Positions 44,325 through 53,400 of a DNA stretch of 64,000 nucleotides are shown here, piece by piece. The stretch comes from Bacillota bacterium (GTDB lineage Bacteria; Bacillota; Clostridia; Acetivibrionales; DSM-1351): NCBI GenBank assembly GCA_023415305.1, contig JAEZKZ010000040.1, positions 1 to 64,000 on the forward strand, read 5' to 3'. How positions within the stretch are numbered: position 1 is the stretch's first letter; each line of letters begins with the position of its first letter. The notes beneath the pieces are model-generated. The model did no database searches and was not told where the DNA came from. It saw nothing but the letters and a program-made list of their open reading frames with translations. Both the position numbers and the translations under genes were made by a program.

Positions 44325-45077
44325 GTGAATATATTATTTACTATTTGTGGAAGAGCAGGGTCTAAGGGAGTAAAAAATAAAAATATTAGGGAGTTTTATG
44401 GGAATGAGCTGATAAAGTATACTATTGCTGCGGCATTTATGTTCATGGAAAAGAACAAGCAATTTAATATAGACATTTGTGTCAATAGTGATAGTGATAA
44501 GCTTTTGAATTTAATCAGTCAGTACGAATTGGAATGCATAAAAAGACCTGCAGAACTTGCACAAGATTCGACTCCAAAAGTGCCAGTAATAAAATACTCG
44601 CTCTATTACATGGAGAGAAAGACTAAGAGGGAATATGATTTTATTATTGATTTAGATATTACATCACCTTTTAGAAAAGTTTCTGATATAGAAAATGCTA
44701 TTAATAAAGCTAAGAATAACCCGGAGATTGACGTTGTATTTTCTGTAGTTAGTTCTAGAAGAAATCCATACTTTAATATGGTTGAAGAATATAATGGTGT
44801 TTTAAAGCGAGTTATAAATTCCAACTTTTCTACTAGACAACAAGCGCCAAATGTTTATGACATGAATGCCTCAATTTACTGTTATAATAGGAATAGTTTA
44901 TGTAATGTACTTGATACTTCTCCTTTTGATGGTAAGTTTGATGTTATTCGTATGAGAGATACAGCAGTACTCGATATTGATTCAGAAGAAGATTTTGAAT
45001 TAATGCAAGTATTAGCCTCCTATTTTTTTGAAAATGATTTAAAAGATCTATTTGAAAAAACTTGCAGTATAAAATAA
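44325..45077 (+). CDS. legF: CMP-legionaminate cytidylyltransferase LegF
   Basis: NeuA/LegF-family enzyme that activates the nonulosonic acid as its CMP sugar. The 250-residue protein has CGRAGSKGVKNKNI near residues 8-21, DICVNSDSDKL, IIDLDITSPFRKVSDI with the metal aspartates and VLDIDSEEDFELM at the end. It starts with GTG 44325, immediately after the previous stop, with GGGGAAGGG upstream. It is the last gene of the sugar operon; its product is the donor for the Maf protein. Confidence 0.88.
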   Translation: MNILFTICGRAGSKGVKNKNIREFYGNELIKYTIAAAFMFMEKNKQFNIDICVNSDSDKLLNLISQYELECIKRPAELAQDSTPKVPVIKYSLYYMERKTKREYDFIIDLDITSPFRKVSDIENAINKAKNNPEIDVVFSVVSSRRNPYFNMVEEYNGVLKRVINSNFSTRQQAPNVYDMNASIYCYNRNSLCNVLDTSPFDGKFDVIRMRDTAVLDIDSEEDFELMQVLASYFFENDLKDLFEKTCSIK

Positions 45078-45119
45078 CTCCTAAACTTTACTTGGATCAA
45101 TTCAAACATTAAAAACAGC

Positions 45120-45146
45120 TAAACCTTTTTGCTAACTTTCCGATAA
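45120..45146 (+). promoter_or_regulatory. Sigma-D promoter of flaG-fliD-fliS
   Basis: TAAA (45120-45123), 15 bases, TCCGATAA (45139-45146). It lies 39 bases before the flaG start and matches the spacing of the flgM and flagellin promoters. Confidence 0.8.
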
Positions 45147-45184
45147 AACAATTAGATAAGTTAATTTTTAGTGGAGGTGTAAGT

Positions 45185-45592
45185 ATGAGAATTGATAATA
45201 GTGATAATATGAGCACTAATATTAATAAAAGTAGTACAAGCCACTCTGTGGCTGTGACCCAAAAAGTTAGTGTAGTTGATATCGAAAAATCGAATAAGGA
45301 TTGGTCACAGTCAATCACTAAAAATATATCTCAAATAAATGAGTATGAAAAAGATAATATGCCTGTCTCAGAGAGGGTAGTTATTGAAGCTATTCAAAGA
45401 GCTAACAAAGCTATTCTTGGGGGAAATCGAAGATTTGAGTTCTCAATACATGAGCAAACAAATGAAATTGTTGTTAAGGTGTATAATTCTGATACCGATG
45501 AGTTAATAAAAGAGATTCCAAACGAAAAAATTTTAGACATGGTAGCCAAAATTTGTGAGATGGCTGGAATATTTGTAGATGAAAGAAGGTAA
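45185..45592 (+). CDS. flaG: FlaG family protein
   Basis: FlaG proteins help set filament length; the mechanism is unclear. The 135-residue product has a disordered Ser/Asn-rich N-terminal part and the family C-terminal block RRFEFSIHEQTNEIVVKVYN, DELIKEIPNEKILDMVAKI, ending GIFVDERR. GGAGGTG precedes the ATG. It heads the flaG-fliD-fliS unit under a sigma-D promoter. Confidence 0.93.
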   Translation: MRIDNSDNMSTNINKSSTSHSVAVTQKVSVVDIEKSNKDWSQSITKNISQINEYEKDNMPVSERVVIEAIQRANKAILGGNRRFEFSIHEQTNEIVVKVYNSDTDELIKEIPNEKILDMVAKICEMAGIFVDERR

Positions 45593-45597
45593 TAATT

Positions 45598-47841
45598 ATG
45601 GGGATAACAGGTGTAACGAGTTATCAAACGAATACTAGCTCAAGGATAACCGGTCTAGCATCAAATATGGATACTGATACATTGATTAAGCAAGCAATGA
45701 AGGCGCAATCGCAAAAATTTACAAAGATTTTACAGAAGAGACAGGTTACCGAATGGAGAATGGAGTCTTACAGAGATGTAAGCTCTACTTTACAAACCTT
45801 TTATAAAACCTATTTTGATTCATTATCCGCAAAAAATATTAAGAATGTTAATAACTACTCAGGTTATTCTTCAACTTATGCTGCTGCTAACTCAACGGAT
45901 TTTTTAACAGTGACTCCGGGAGCAAATGCAAAAGCAGGGACTTATACAATTTCTAACTTAGAAGTGGCAAAGGCTGCAAAATTATCAACTGGTTCAAGCG
46001 TGACTAAAGTTGTTGAAGGCGCTTCTCTTACAACTCCTATAAGTATAGACAGTAAAAATAATGCTTTTGAGTTTACGTTAAATGGAGTTACAAAACAGTT
46101 TACTCTGAGTAATTCTACGCCTACTTCTACAGTGCAGGATTATATAACAGAAATACAGACTAAGCTTAATGAAAATTTTGGTGAAAACAGGGTAAGAATA
46201 GATACAGGTGAAGGAGTTACAACACTTAAGTTTGTTGTAAACAGTACTGACATATTTAGTATTAATAAGGTTTATAACCGTGGAGCGGAGGATCTATTTA
46301 GTACTTCACCGACTGAGCAAAATAAATTTCAATTAAACGATTCTAATAATAAATTTACCATAACCATAGGCTCCGAAACAAAAACGATTGAAATTCCAGC
46401 AGGAGCTGTGTTTGATAATGCAAACAGCTTAGCAATGATTATTGAATTAGCAGTCAAGGATGAAATTAAAGGCTTTGGAGCTGATGCAAACATTTCATTT
46501 TCTGGTACAACTGGAAAGGTCACATATACATCAACCGAACCGGTAATAATTCAAAAAACGGAGGTAGATGCTAATTCGGCACTTGGTTTCAGTTCAGCGA
46601 ACCTGTCCAATAAGATTGACTTAAATTCAAAGGTTAATAGCATAGCTGATGCATTGTCGACTAATCCTAGTTTGACAGGGACCGGAAATGATATTGAGTT
46701 TAAAATAAATGGAAAGTTCTTTAGATTCAATTCAAAAGAAGTTTCTATTAACGATATTATTAAAAAAGTGAATGCTGATACTACAATAAACGCAACTATG
46801 AAGTATGATGTTACCACAAACAGTTTTAAAGTTGAATCTAGAAACACGGGTGGTGCGGATAAATTAACAGTTGAGGACGTTACCGGAGATTTAATGTCTG
46901 CCCTTGGAGTAGAAGGCACAAGTAATGGTACTGACGCCAGTGTAATTATTAATGGAACAAAAATCGTAAGGCCAGGAAATGTTATAACATACGATGGTCT
47001 GACATTTAATATAAAAAACGACTTTACCTCAGGCGATGAAGTAGACCCAATAAAAGTCACAATTGCTAGTGATACAAGTAAGACATATGATTTTATTAAA
47101 GAATTTGTTGATAAATATAATGAGGTAGTTCAAAAACTTAATTCTAAGCTTAGTGAGAAAGTTTACCGTGATTATGCCCCACTTACAGATGAACAGAAAG
47201 GAGTCATGAGTGAGGAGCAAATAAAGAAGTGGGAAGAAAAGTGTAAGTCTGGTTTATTGAGAAATGACAGCATAATTTCTAATACGCTATCTCAGATGAG
47301 ATTAGCACTATATTCTGCTGTTGAAGGAACAGGAGCTACCCTATCATCAATAGGTATAACGACTTCTTCAAATTATGAGGATAAGGGTAAGCTAGTAATA
47401 GATGAAGTAAAATTAAAAGAAGCTTTAGCAAGTAAACCTGAAGAAGTTGCTACTTTATTTACGGCCAGCTCAGATGTGACATATTACGAATCAATTAATA
47501 GTACAAATAATGGAGCAAAACTTAGAAGTCAGAGATATAAAGAATCCGGTATATCCCAAAGACTATCTGATATTATTCAGGACGCTATAAGAACCAATAC
47601 AGATAGTGGCGGATATAAGGGAACATTACTTGAAAAGGCAGGTATTGTTGGAGATAGGTCAGAATATAGCAGTTTATTAGCGAAAGAACTTTTAAGATTT
47701 GACGACGATGCATACGAAATGAATAAAAAACTTATTGCAAAGGAAAATGCTCTATACAAAAAGTATGCAGCGATGGAATCAGCAATGAGTAAGTTGAATG
47801 AGCAGTCCAGCTGGATAGCTCAGCAATTTAGTGGTAACTAA
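45598..47841 (+). CDS. fliD: Flagellar filament cap protein FliD
   Basis: FliD caps the filament tip and helps insert flagellin. The 747-residue protein is longer than B. subtilis FliD (about 500). N-terminal RITGLASNMDTDTLIKQAMK and C-terminal RFDDDAYEMNKKLIAKENAL, FTAMESAMSKLNEQ-like region (AAMESAMSKLNEQSSWIAQQF) mark the family. The size is due to an expanded D2-D3 part (about 130-480) rich in Thr, Ser and Asn. It starts 5 bases after flaG. Confidence 0.95.
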   Translation: MGITGVTSYQTNTSSRITGLASNMDTDTLIKQAMKAQSQKFTKILQKRQVTEWRMESYRDVSSTLQTFYKTYFDSLSAKNIKNVNNYSGYSSTYAAANSTDFLTVTPGANAKAGTYTISNLEVAKAAKLSTGSSVTKVVEGASLTTPISIDSKNNAFEFTLNGVTKQFTLSNSTPTSTVQDYITEIQTKLNENFGENRVRIDTGEGVTTLKFVVNSTDIFSINKVYNRGAEDLFSTSPTEQNKFQLNDSNNKFTITIGSETKTIEIPAGAVFDNANSLAMIIELAVKDEIKGFGADANISFSGTTGKVTYTSTEPVIIQKTEVDANSALGFSSANLSNKIDLNSKVNSIADALSTNPSLTGTGNDIEFKINGKFFRFNSKEVSINDIIKKVNADTTINATMKYDVTTNSFKVESRNTGGADKLTVEDVTGDLMSALGVEGTSNGTDASVIINGTKIVRPGNVITYDGLTFNIKNDFTSGDEVDPIKVTIASDTSKTYDFIKEFVDKYNEVVQKLNSKLSEKVYRDYAPLTDEQKGVMSEEQIKKWEEKCKSGLLRNDSIISNTLSQMRLALYSAVEGTGATLSSIGITTSSNYEDKGKLVIDEVKLKEALASKPEEVATLFTASSDVTYYESINSTNNGAKLRSQRYKESGISQRLSDIIQDAIRTNTDSGGYKGTLLEKAGIVGDRSEYSSLLAKELLRFDDDAYEMNKKLIAKENALYKKYAAMESAMSKLNEQSSWIAQQFSGN

Positions 47842-47893
47842 AATGTAATATATTTAGTATAAAAATAGATAGAAATTGGGAGGATATTAGCTG

Positions 47894-48298
47894 ATGTTTG
47901 CAAATAACGGGTACAATCAATACAAATCCAATTCGATAAATACAGCCACCCCGGAAGAACTTACCTTAATGCTGTATAATGGACTAATTAAATTTATTAT
48001 GCAGGCACAGGTGGCAGTCGACGACAATTGTATAGAAAAAGCCAATAACGGAATTGTTAGGGCGCAAGCTATTATTACTGAATTTCAGTCAACCCTGGAT
48101 ATGAATTACGAGGTAGCGCAAAATCTGGAACTCTTATATGACTACATGTATCGAAGACTTATTGAAGCAAATCTGAAAAAGGATAAAGATATACTTGAAG
48201 AGGTTTTGGGAATGGCAAAAGAACTCAGAGATACCTGGGCTCAGGCAATGAAGCTAGCTAAACATCCTGTTCCGGCTCATGAAGGTATTGCAAAATAA
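47894..48298 (+). CDS. fliS: Flagellin chaperone FliS
   Basis: FliS binds flagellin's C-terminus and stops it polymerising in the cytoplasm. The 134-residue helical protein shows YNQYKSNSINTATPEELTLM, LMLYNGLIKFIMQAQVAVDD and DYMYRRLIEANLKKD. A TGGGAGG ribosome site precedes the ATG. Its position after fliD is universal. Confidence 0.96.
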   Translation: MFANNGYNQYKSNSINTATPEELTLMLYNGLIKFIMQAQVAVDDNCIEKANNGIVRAQAIITEFQSTLDMNYEVAQNLELLYDYMYRRLIEANLKKDKDILEEVLGMAKELRDTWAQAMKLAKHPVPAHEGIAK

Positions 48299-48350
48299 TT
48301 TTATATATCATTACACTATACTATTTGATATAGTACACTATGTATAAAAG

Positions 48351-48381
48351 TACCTCGCAGAATATTATGCGGGGTCTTTTA
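48351..48381 (+). terminator. Rho-independent terminator after fliS
   Basis: ACCTCGCA paired with TGCGGGGT (one U-G pair) and followed by CTTTTAG, about 55 bases after the fliS stop. Confidence 0.75.
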
Positions 48382-48509
48382 GCCATATTTAATTAATATT
48401 AGTATAACTTAATAAATAGATGCTTAAGATATTCAAAGCCCCATTATTAAGGTAAACACCATAGCAGGTAAATCGTTGGATTTATGATACGAATAGTTAG
48501 GAGGATATT

Positions 48510-48989
48510 ATGACCGCCGAGCAATATATACAGAAGCTTCAGAAACTTTCAGAAAAGAAAATGGAAGGACTAAGAAATATATTAAAGCTTACCCAAAAAC
48601 AGAGTAGTGTTATAACCGAAGACAGTATTGAAGAACTTCAAAAAATAATTGATTTGAAGCAGAACGAGATGGACAAAATCGATGAGCTTGATCAAGCCTT
48701 TGAAGTATATTATTCAAGACTAAAATCTATGATGGGGGTTCAAAGCCTTGAAGAGATTAGGATGTCCGAACTAACCGGATCAACTGAACTTAAACAAACA
48801 ATTACGTCAATTTATGAATTGACTAAGAGTATTCAAATGCTTGAAAATAGTAATAACAACAAAGTTAGAGAGATACTGAATAAACTAGGCAGTGAGATAA
48901 AGCAGATAAAGCAAGGCCAGGTTATTAATAACGGTTATAATATCGGGGGTAAGTTGCCGCCTCAATCCTACTTTGACACTAAGAAATAG
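48510..48989 (+). CDS. FlgN-like export chaperone, second copy
   Basis: A 159-residue all-helical protein with a FlgN/FliT-like plan: EQYIQKLQKLSEKKMEGLRNI, LKQNEMDKIDELDQAFEVYY and a long C-terminal helix. Located just after fliS, it takes the place where fliT usually stands and may guard FliD or one of the FlgK copies. Family assignment is moderate because these helical chaperones have low sequence similarity. GGAGGATATT precedes the ATG. Confidence 0.7.
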   Translation: MTAEQYIQKLQKLSEKKMEGLRNILKLTQKQSSVITEDSIEELQKIIDLKQNEMDKIDELDQAFEVYYSRLKSMMGVQSLEEIRMSELTGSTELKQTITSIYELTKSIQMLENSNNNKVREILNKLGSEIKQIKQGQVINNGYNIGGKLPPQSYFDTKK

Positions 48990-49020
48990 AGCGGATATCA
49001 TTTAAGATATCTCTCTATTT
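48984..49020. terminator. Bidirectional terminator
   Basis: AAATAGAG paired with CTCTATTT, with an inner GATATC/GATATC stem. It includes the stop codons of both convergent genes. Confidence 0.75.
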
Positions 49021-50628
49021 CAATAAGGGACGTATAACCTTAGATACTTCATTTTCCCATTTAGAAAACAATGGGAGCACTTGAAGATGTAATGTTTGAC
49101 TGAACTCTGCTAGCTGAGTTTCTTTATATGTTTGAAGATGTATAATAAATTCTTTTATCTGATTTATTTTACTATCTATATTATTTTCAGGTAGATATCT
49201 ATACATAGGACTAATAGCTTCACTTATACTATTAAAACAAAGGTTAATATCAAAAAGAAGGTTGTTTACGGTTTTAAAGTTCTTAGAATTTGTATTATTT
49301 TCTATAAAAATAAAGCTGTCATTCAATGTAGGTATTAACCCCAAAATTTGCTCAAGCACAATCAGGTCAGTATCTTTAATAGCTTCATTATTACCTAAAT
49401 TAGTTATTTTCTCTTTTATTTCTATAGAGTCAATGTCGTTAAGCATAGACTCACCTTTAAACTCTTCAATACTGACATTCAGTTCGTAATTAGTATATGA
49501 AAAATTATACAATTTCTCACTACATTTAAAACTATAGCTTAATCCCAAATCAAAGTCTGTATATTCACTTGATTTGTGTTTGCTTTGTTTATAAGTTCTA
49601 AAAGATGAATCGAACATTTTTCTTAAGGATGCATTCATTCCATGTCTGGTGTTTTTAAATAATGCTCCATCTATATCTTCATCACTTACTCTTTTGTAAT
49701 ATATTGGGTTATACTTACTGGTTAAATCGTACATCTTATCCTTTAAATAAATGGGGACTATCTCATCTTTTACAGAATGATAGCAGCAGTAAAATGTAGC
49801 AGATTTACATCTATGACTATCAATAAGAAGACTTCTTATTTGCCTATGAGCATCTGAAAAATAGTGTTCTGAAGTTTCGTCTACTGACCAAAAGCTCTCG
49901 GCTTTAACGGGAATCTCATACCTAGTTTCACCAATATAACGGGTAAAAGAGCCAAACGCCTCATCAATGTCATCCCCAAGTACCTCTTGCAACTGTGTTA
50001 AGCAAAAACCACTGTTATCAACTACCAGAGAAAAAGTGTGTGGAGCATATTTAGCTATTAAAGATGCTATATAGCCTCCATAGGACGTGCCAAAAGCTAT
50101 AATATTGCTTTTATCAATTTTATAGCTTTTTAGTATATTCGATAGAACATATAAATGATCAATAGCTGGCATAAATCCGAATGAGGAATATTTATGATAG
50201 ATTTTTGTTTTAAAGGCTAAACGTTTATCCAATGCGCGTATTCCTCGCTTAATTAGTATATCAAAGACTGTGTCAAGGACATCATCAAGGCTATTAATAT
50301 TATTAAGTGAAGAAGAATCAACACCATAGAAATTGCATATAGCAGGTAGATTTATATCGAAAGTGTTGCTAGACCTCTTATCATTGTGATAGCGTACTCC
50401 AACGCATATCAAATTGTATTTGTCTGATATATATGTGCATAATTTATTTAGATAATATTCAGAATCAATAGTTTCACCGTATCCGGAAATACAAAATACT
50501 AAACCATATTTTTGGTTTTCATTATAGCCAGAAGGAAATACCATGTAGTATTCCAAGGTATCTCTTACATTAATATTAACTTCCGGATCTTTTGGAGCAT
50601 CAATTACGTATTTCTGTATGCTTGCCAT
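49015..50628 (-). CDS. DUF2920-like alpha/beta hydrolase
   Basis: A 537-residue cytoplasmic protein with an alpha/beta-hydrolase core (to about 340): GLVFCISGYGET oxyanion strand, nucleophile elbow GTSYGGYIASLI, acid in HSVKDEIVP and histidine in KNTRHGMNA, so a full Ser-Asp-His triad can be proposed. A helical tail of about 190 residues follows. The layout resembles the DUF2920 family, which in Campylobacter lies in flagellar glycosylation loci. Here it also borders the flagellar block, suggesting action on a flagellar sugar; that is inference. AGAGGG precedes the ATG. Confidence 0.65.
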   Translation of the reverse strand: MASIQKYVIDAPKDPEVNINVRDTLEYYMVFPSGYNENQKYGLVFCISGYGETIDSEYYLNKLCTYISDKYNLICVGVRYHNDKRSSNTFDINLPAICNFYGVDSSSLNNINSLDDVLDTVFDILIKRGIRALDKRLAFKTKIYHKYSSFGFMPAIDHLYVLSNILKSYKIDKSNIIAFGTSYGGYIASLIAKYAPHTFSLVVDNSGFCLTQLQEVLGDDIDEAFGSFTRYIGETRYEIPVKAESFWSVDETSEHYFSDAHRQIRSLLIDSHRCKSATFYCCYHSVKDEIVPIYLKDKMYDLTSKYNPIYYKRVSDEDIDGALFKNTRHGMNASLRKMFDSSFRTYKQSKHKSSEYTDFDLGLSYSFKCSEKLYNFSYTNYELNVSIEEFKGESMLNDIDSIEIKEKITNLGNNEAIKDTDLIVLEQILGLIPTLNDSFIFIENNTNSKNFKTVNNLLFDINLCFNSISEAISPMYRYLPENNIDSKINQIKEFIIHLQTYKETQLAEFSQTLHLQVLPLFSKWENEVSKVIRPLLK

Positions 50629-50819
50629 GTTAAGCCCTCTTTTCTAATGATAACAGCTTTTCTTACAGCATAAACATATTAAAAATTCCACAATTACTTA
50701 CAAAACCCTTTATTTTACTATATAGTTCTAAATAATTTCTACAAATAATTTAAATAACACCAAAAAAAGATCTCTTGAAAAAACTAGTAATATCTTTGTT
50801 TTATATAACTTATCTTATA

Positions 50820-51800
50820 TTAATTCTCTCCACCCTCCTTCCCCGCCTCCCTAATGCATTCCTCTATAAACTCCACAACAGTATCCATATACTTATCTGG
50901 TGCTGCCAAAAAGCTCTGACCGTATTCTGTGGTGCCGGAGTTCCAGTAATGGACGGGTACGGGGCTTCTTCTGAAATATAGCTCATAAAGCAGCTTGGTA
51001 TTCTCAGACGCATTCAATTCCTGCTGAGCACCATCTATAAGTAATAAAGGTGTCGGCATTATAGCGGGTATCTGGGGAATAATATCCAATTCATTACTTA
51101 CCTTGGTAAGTTTCTTTACAATAAAGTCTATGGTGAATTTAAACGGATATTTTGGAAGCCAACTGTCTTCTTTAGTTGCGTAAGCAATGTAATTATCAAC
51201 CTTTGCATAGGGGCTGTCAGCAACGATCCCAAGTATACTGTCCCGGTAGGGTGATTTGTTAATAGCAGAGAGACATGATGAAGCGCCTGTTGAAAAACCC
51301 ATCAGTATTATCTTTTCGGTTTCCTGCTGCTTCAGATACTTTATCGCAGTCAGTACATCAGTTGTTTCATTTTTTCCGAAAGTAGACATAGAACCGGCTG
51401 AGTTTCCTGAACCCCTCAAATCTATTGTTAATACGTTCAATCCTTTATTATTTAATCTTCGGATTAATTTAAAGGTTTCTTCATCAAACTGAAGTCTGTT
51501 TTTACCATGGCTGTGTACCATAAGCACAGTGGTCTTTGAGCCTATTGATGGAAAGAACCATCCATTAATCTTTTCCTTTGATTCACTGCAGTAAAAGCTG
51601 ATGTTTTTATAATCTGGGGCTATGTTTGAAGAAATTTGCTTTGTTGTCAGCTTCCCTGGATGGGTTATCTTCCAGGCTGAAACAAAGGAAATAATACCTA
51701 TGGCCAGACAAACGAGTACAAGTATATATATAAGAGCGACAAACAGGTTTTTAGGTAAAACACTCTTACGCTCTGCATACGCAATGGGTTTAAGCTGCAT
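50820..51800 (-). CDS. Membrane-anchored alpha/beta hydrolase
   Basis: A 326-residue protein with one N-terminal membrane helix (about 20-43) and an extracytoplasmic-facing hydrolase domain. Seen are VLMVHSHGKNR, VLTIDLRGSGNSAG and the nucleophile elbow GFSTGASSCL. The late acid and histidine are not where expected: LLIDGAQQELN and WNSGTTEYGQSF lack the usual Asp and His, so catalysis may differ or be lost. GGAGGA precedes the ATG. It is 190 bases downstream of nothing in its own direction and appears monocistronic. Substrate unknown. Confidence 0.8.
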   Translation of the reverse strand: MQLKPIAYAERKSVLPKNLFVALIYILVLVCLAIGIISFVSAWKITHPGKLTTKQISSNIAPDYKNISFYCSESKEKINGWFFPSIGSKTTVLMVHSHGKNRLQFDEETFKLIRRLNNKGLNVLTIDLRGSGNSAGSMSTFGKNETTDVLTAIKYLKQQETEKIILMGFSTGASSCLSAINKSPYRDSILGIVADSPYAKVDNYIAYATKEDSWLPKYPFKFTIDFIVKKLTKVSNELDIIPQIPAIMPTPLLLIDGAQQELNASENTKLLYELYFRRSPVPVHYWNSGTTEYGQSFLAAPDKYMDTVVEFIEECIREAGKEGGEN

Positions 51801-52121
51801 TGGTTAAATCCTCCGGAAATTACTATTGACTAATCAATACTCAAGATTTATTATATTTTTATTTATTGGGAATGTAAATACAATATAGAATGTTAAGATA
51901 TTCTTAAGGGTTACACCCCAACGCCTCAGCCTATGATAGATAATATGGGAATATGTTCTTCTGATTTGGTGCTACATAGGCTCTATATAGGTGCTATATA
52001 TAACTACTTTCAAATAGTAAACTTTGTATAAAGTTACCTTGATAATCAGGGAGATGCTTATTAGGTTAAAAGCGGGCTATTATTACACAGTTTAGTAAAA
52101 CAGTATACAGGGAGATAGCAA
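51801..52121. other. Divergent spacer before radical SAM gene
   Basis: About 320 bases. It contains a dyad AACTTTGTATAAAGTT (near 52021-52036) and the near repeats GTGCTACATAGGCTC and GTGCTATATA. No terminator or clear promoter was fixed. Confidence 0.4.
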
Positions 52122-53012
52122 ATGGCTCAAAAATGCAGTATATGTCCAAGACACTGTAATGTAGATAGAAAATATGAGACTGGATATTGTAAAGTTCCGG
52201 AACAGCCCAAAATAGGCAGGGCTTTCCTTCACATGTGGGAAGAACCGTGCATCAGTGGGACAAGAGGGTCTGGTACAATATTTTTTTCAGGCTGTAATCT
52301 CAAGTGCGTATATTGTCAGAACTATCATATTAGCCAGGAGAATTTCGGTAAGCTAGTTACATTGGAAAGGCTAAAAGAAATAGTAAAAGAGCTTGTAAGC
52401 AAGGGAGCACACAATATTAACCTGGTAAATCCTACTCATTACACAGATTCTATATATAAGGCTATCAGTGATTTAAAGGGGACAGGAGAACTTACTGTCC
52501 CAGTAGTTTATAATTCTAATGGCTATGAAACGGTGGAGACCCTTAAAACTCTTGAGGGAGTTATAGACGTATACCTGCCGGATGTAAAATATTCAACCGG
52601 AGAGACTTCTTTTAATTACTCTAATGCAAAGGATTATCCCGAAGTTAGTACAAAAGCTGTTCTGGAGATGTACCGCCAGGTTGGAAGCCCTGTTTTGGAT
52701 GAGGGAGGGATAATCCGTAAGGGTTTAATTGTCAGGCACCTCATTCTTCCTGGCCACACAAAAGAAAGCATAAGAGTGCTTGATTGGATCAATAATAACT
52801 TGCCTAAAAGTGTGTACGTGTCCTTAATGAGTCAGTATACACCTTTTTATGCTGCTGAAAAGTATCCTGAAATCAATAGGCCTATAACAAAAAAAGAGTA
52901 CGAAAAGGTTGTAAACCATCTGTACAGGTTGGGACTTGAGGAGGGTTATGTTCAGGAGAGGCAGTCTGCTGACATCCAGTATATACCTGAATTTAACCTT
53001 GAAGGTGTATAG
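52122..53012 (+). CDS. PflA-like radical SAM protein
   Basis: A 296-residue radical SAM enzyme of the pyruvate formate-lyase-activase-like group (PflX type). It has the cluster motif CNLKCVYC (about 57-64), an N-terminal cysteine pair CSICPRHC that may hold an extra site and INLVNPTHYTD, LPDVKY and RHLILPGH strands of the TIM-like barrel. The usual family role is glycyl-radical enzyme activation, but for the PflX branch the partner is unknown, and none lies nearby. GGGAG precedes the ATG. Confidence 0.85.
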   Translation: MAQKCSICPRHCNVDRKYETGYCKVPEQPKIGRAFLHMWEEPCISGTRGSGTIFFSGCNLKCVYCQNYHISQENFGKLVTLERLKEIVKELVSKGAHNINLVNPTHYTDSIYKAISDLKGTGELTVPVVYNSNGYETVETLKTLEGVIDVYLPDVKYSTGETSFNYSNAKDYPEVSTKAVLEMYRQVGSPVLDEGGIIRKGLIVRHLILPGHTKESIRVLDWINNNLPKSVYVSLMSQYTPFYAAEKYPEINRPITKKEYEKVVNHLYRLGLEEGYVQERQSADIQYIPEFNLEGV

Positions 53013-53400
53013 CCTAACCACCGTAATTACAAAATTTATATAAAAAATAAATAATTTTAAAATAACTGTTGCATTATGGAATAAAATGGATTATAATTTA
53101 CATTACTAGAAATGATTTACATATAAACCTTAATTTGATATCTGTTCAGATTAAGTTCAAATCAAAGTCAGCTAGTTTATAATCTTATTAAATCTTATCA
53201 CTAATCATTCTTTTTTATCGTTATTGTGTATTTTCACTTTTGTATAATTCCACTTTTATATAATTCCGTTTTACATAGTCCCTTAATTTGTTTATATTCT
53301 TTGTTTTATTCTTCCCGCTATGTATTTTTTATATACCAATTCTCGTTAGGAATAAAACTAACCAAATCACATTCCACTTTATGCATGGAGGATTCATATC
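53013..53400. other. AT-rich spacer before Tad locus
   Basis: About 390 bases, very AT-rich. A direct repeat CCACTTTTrTATAATTC occurs around 53235-53265. Several TATAAT-like boxes exist; no consensus -35 is well placed. No gene seen. Confidence 0.4.

Noticed and set aside
46551..47060. 169-codon antisense ORF within fliD
   Set aside because: It lies wholly opposite a clear fliD reading frame and has no ribosome site.
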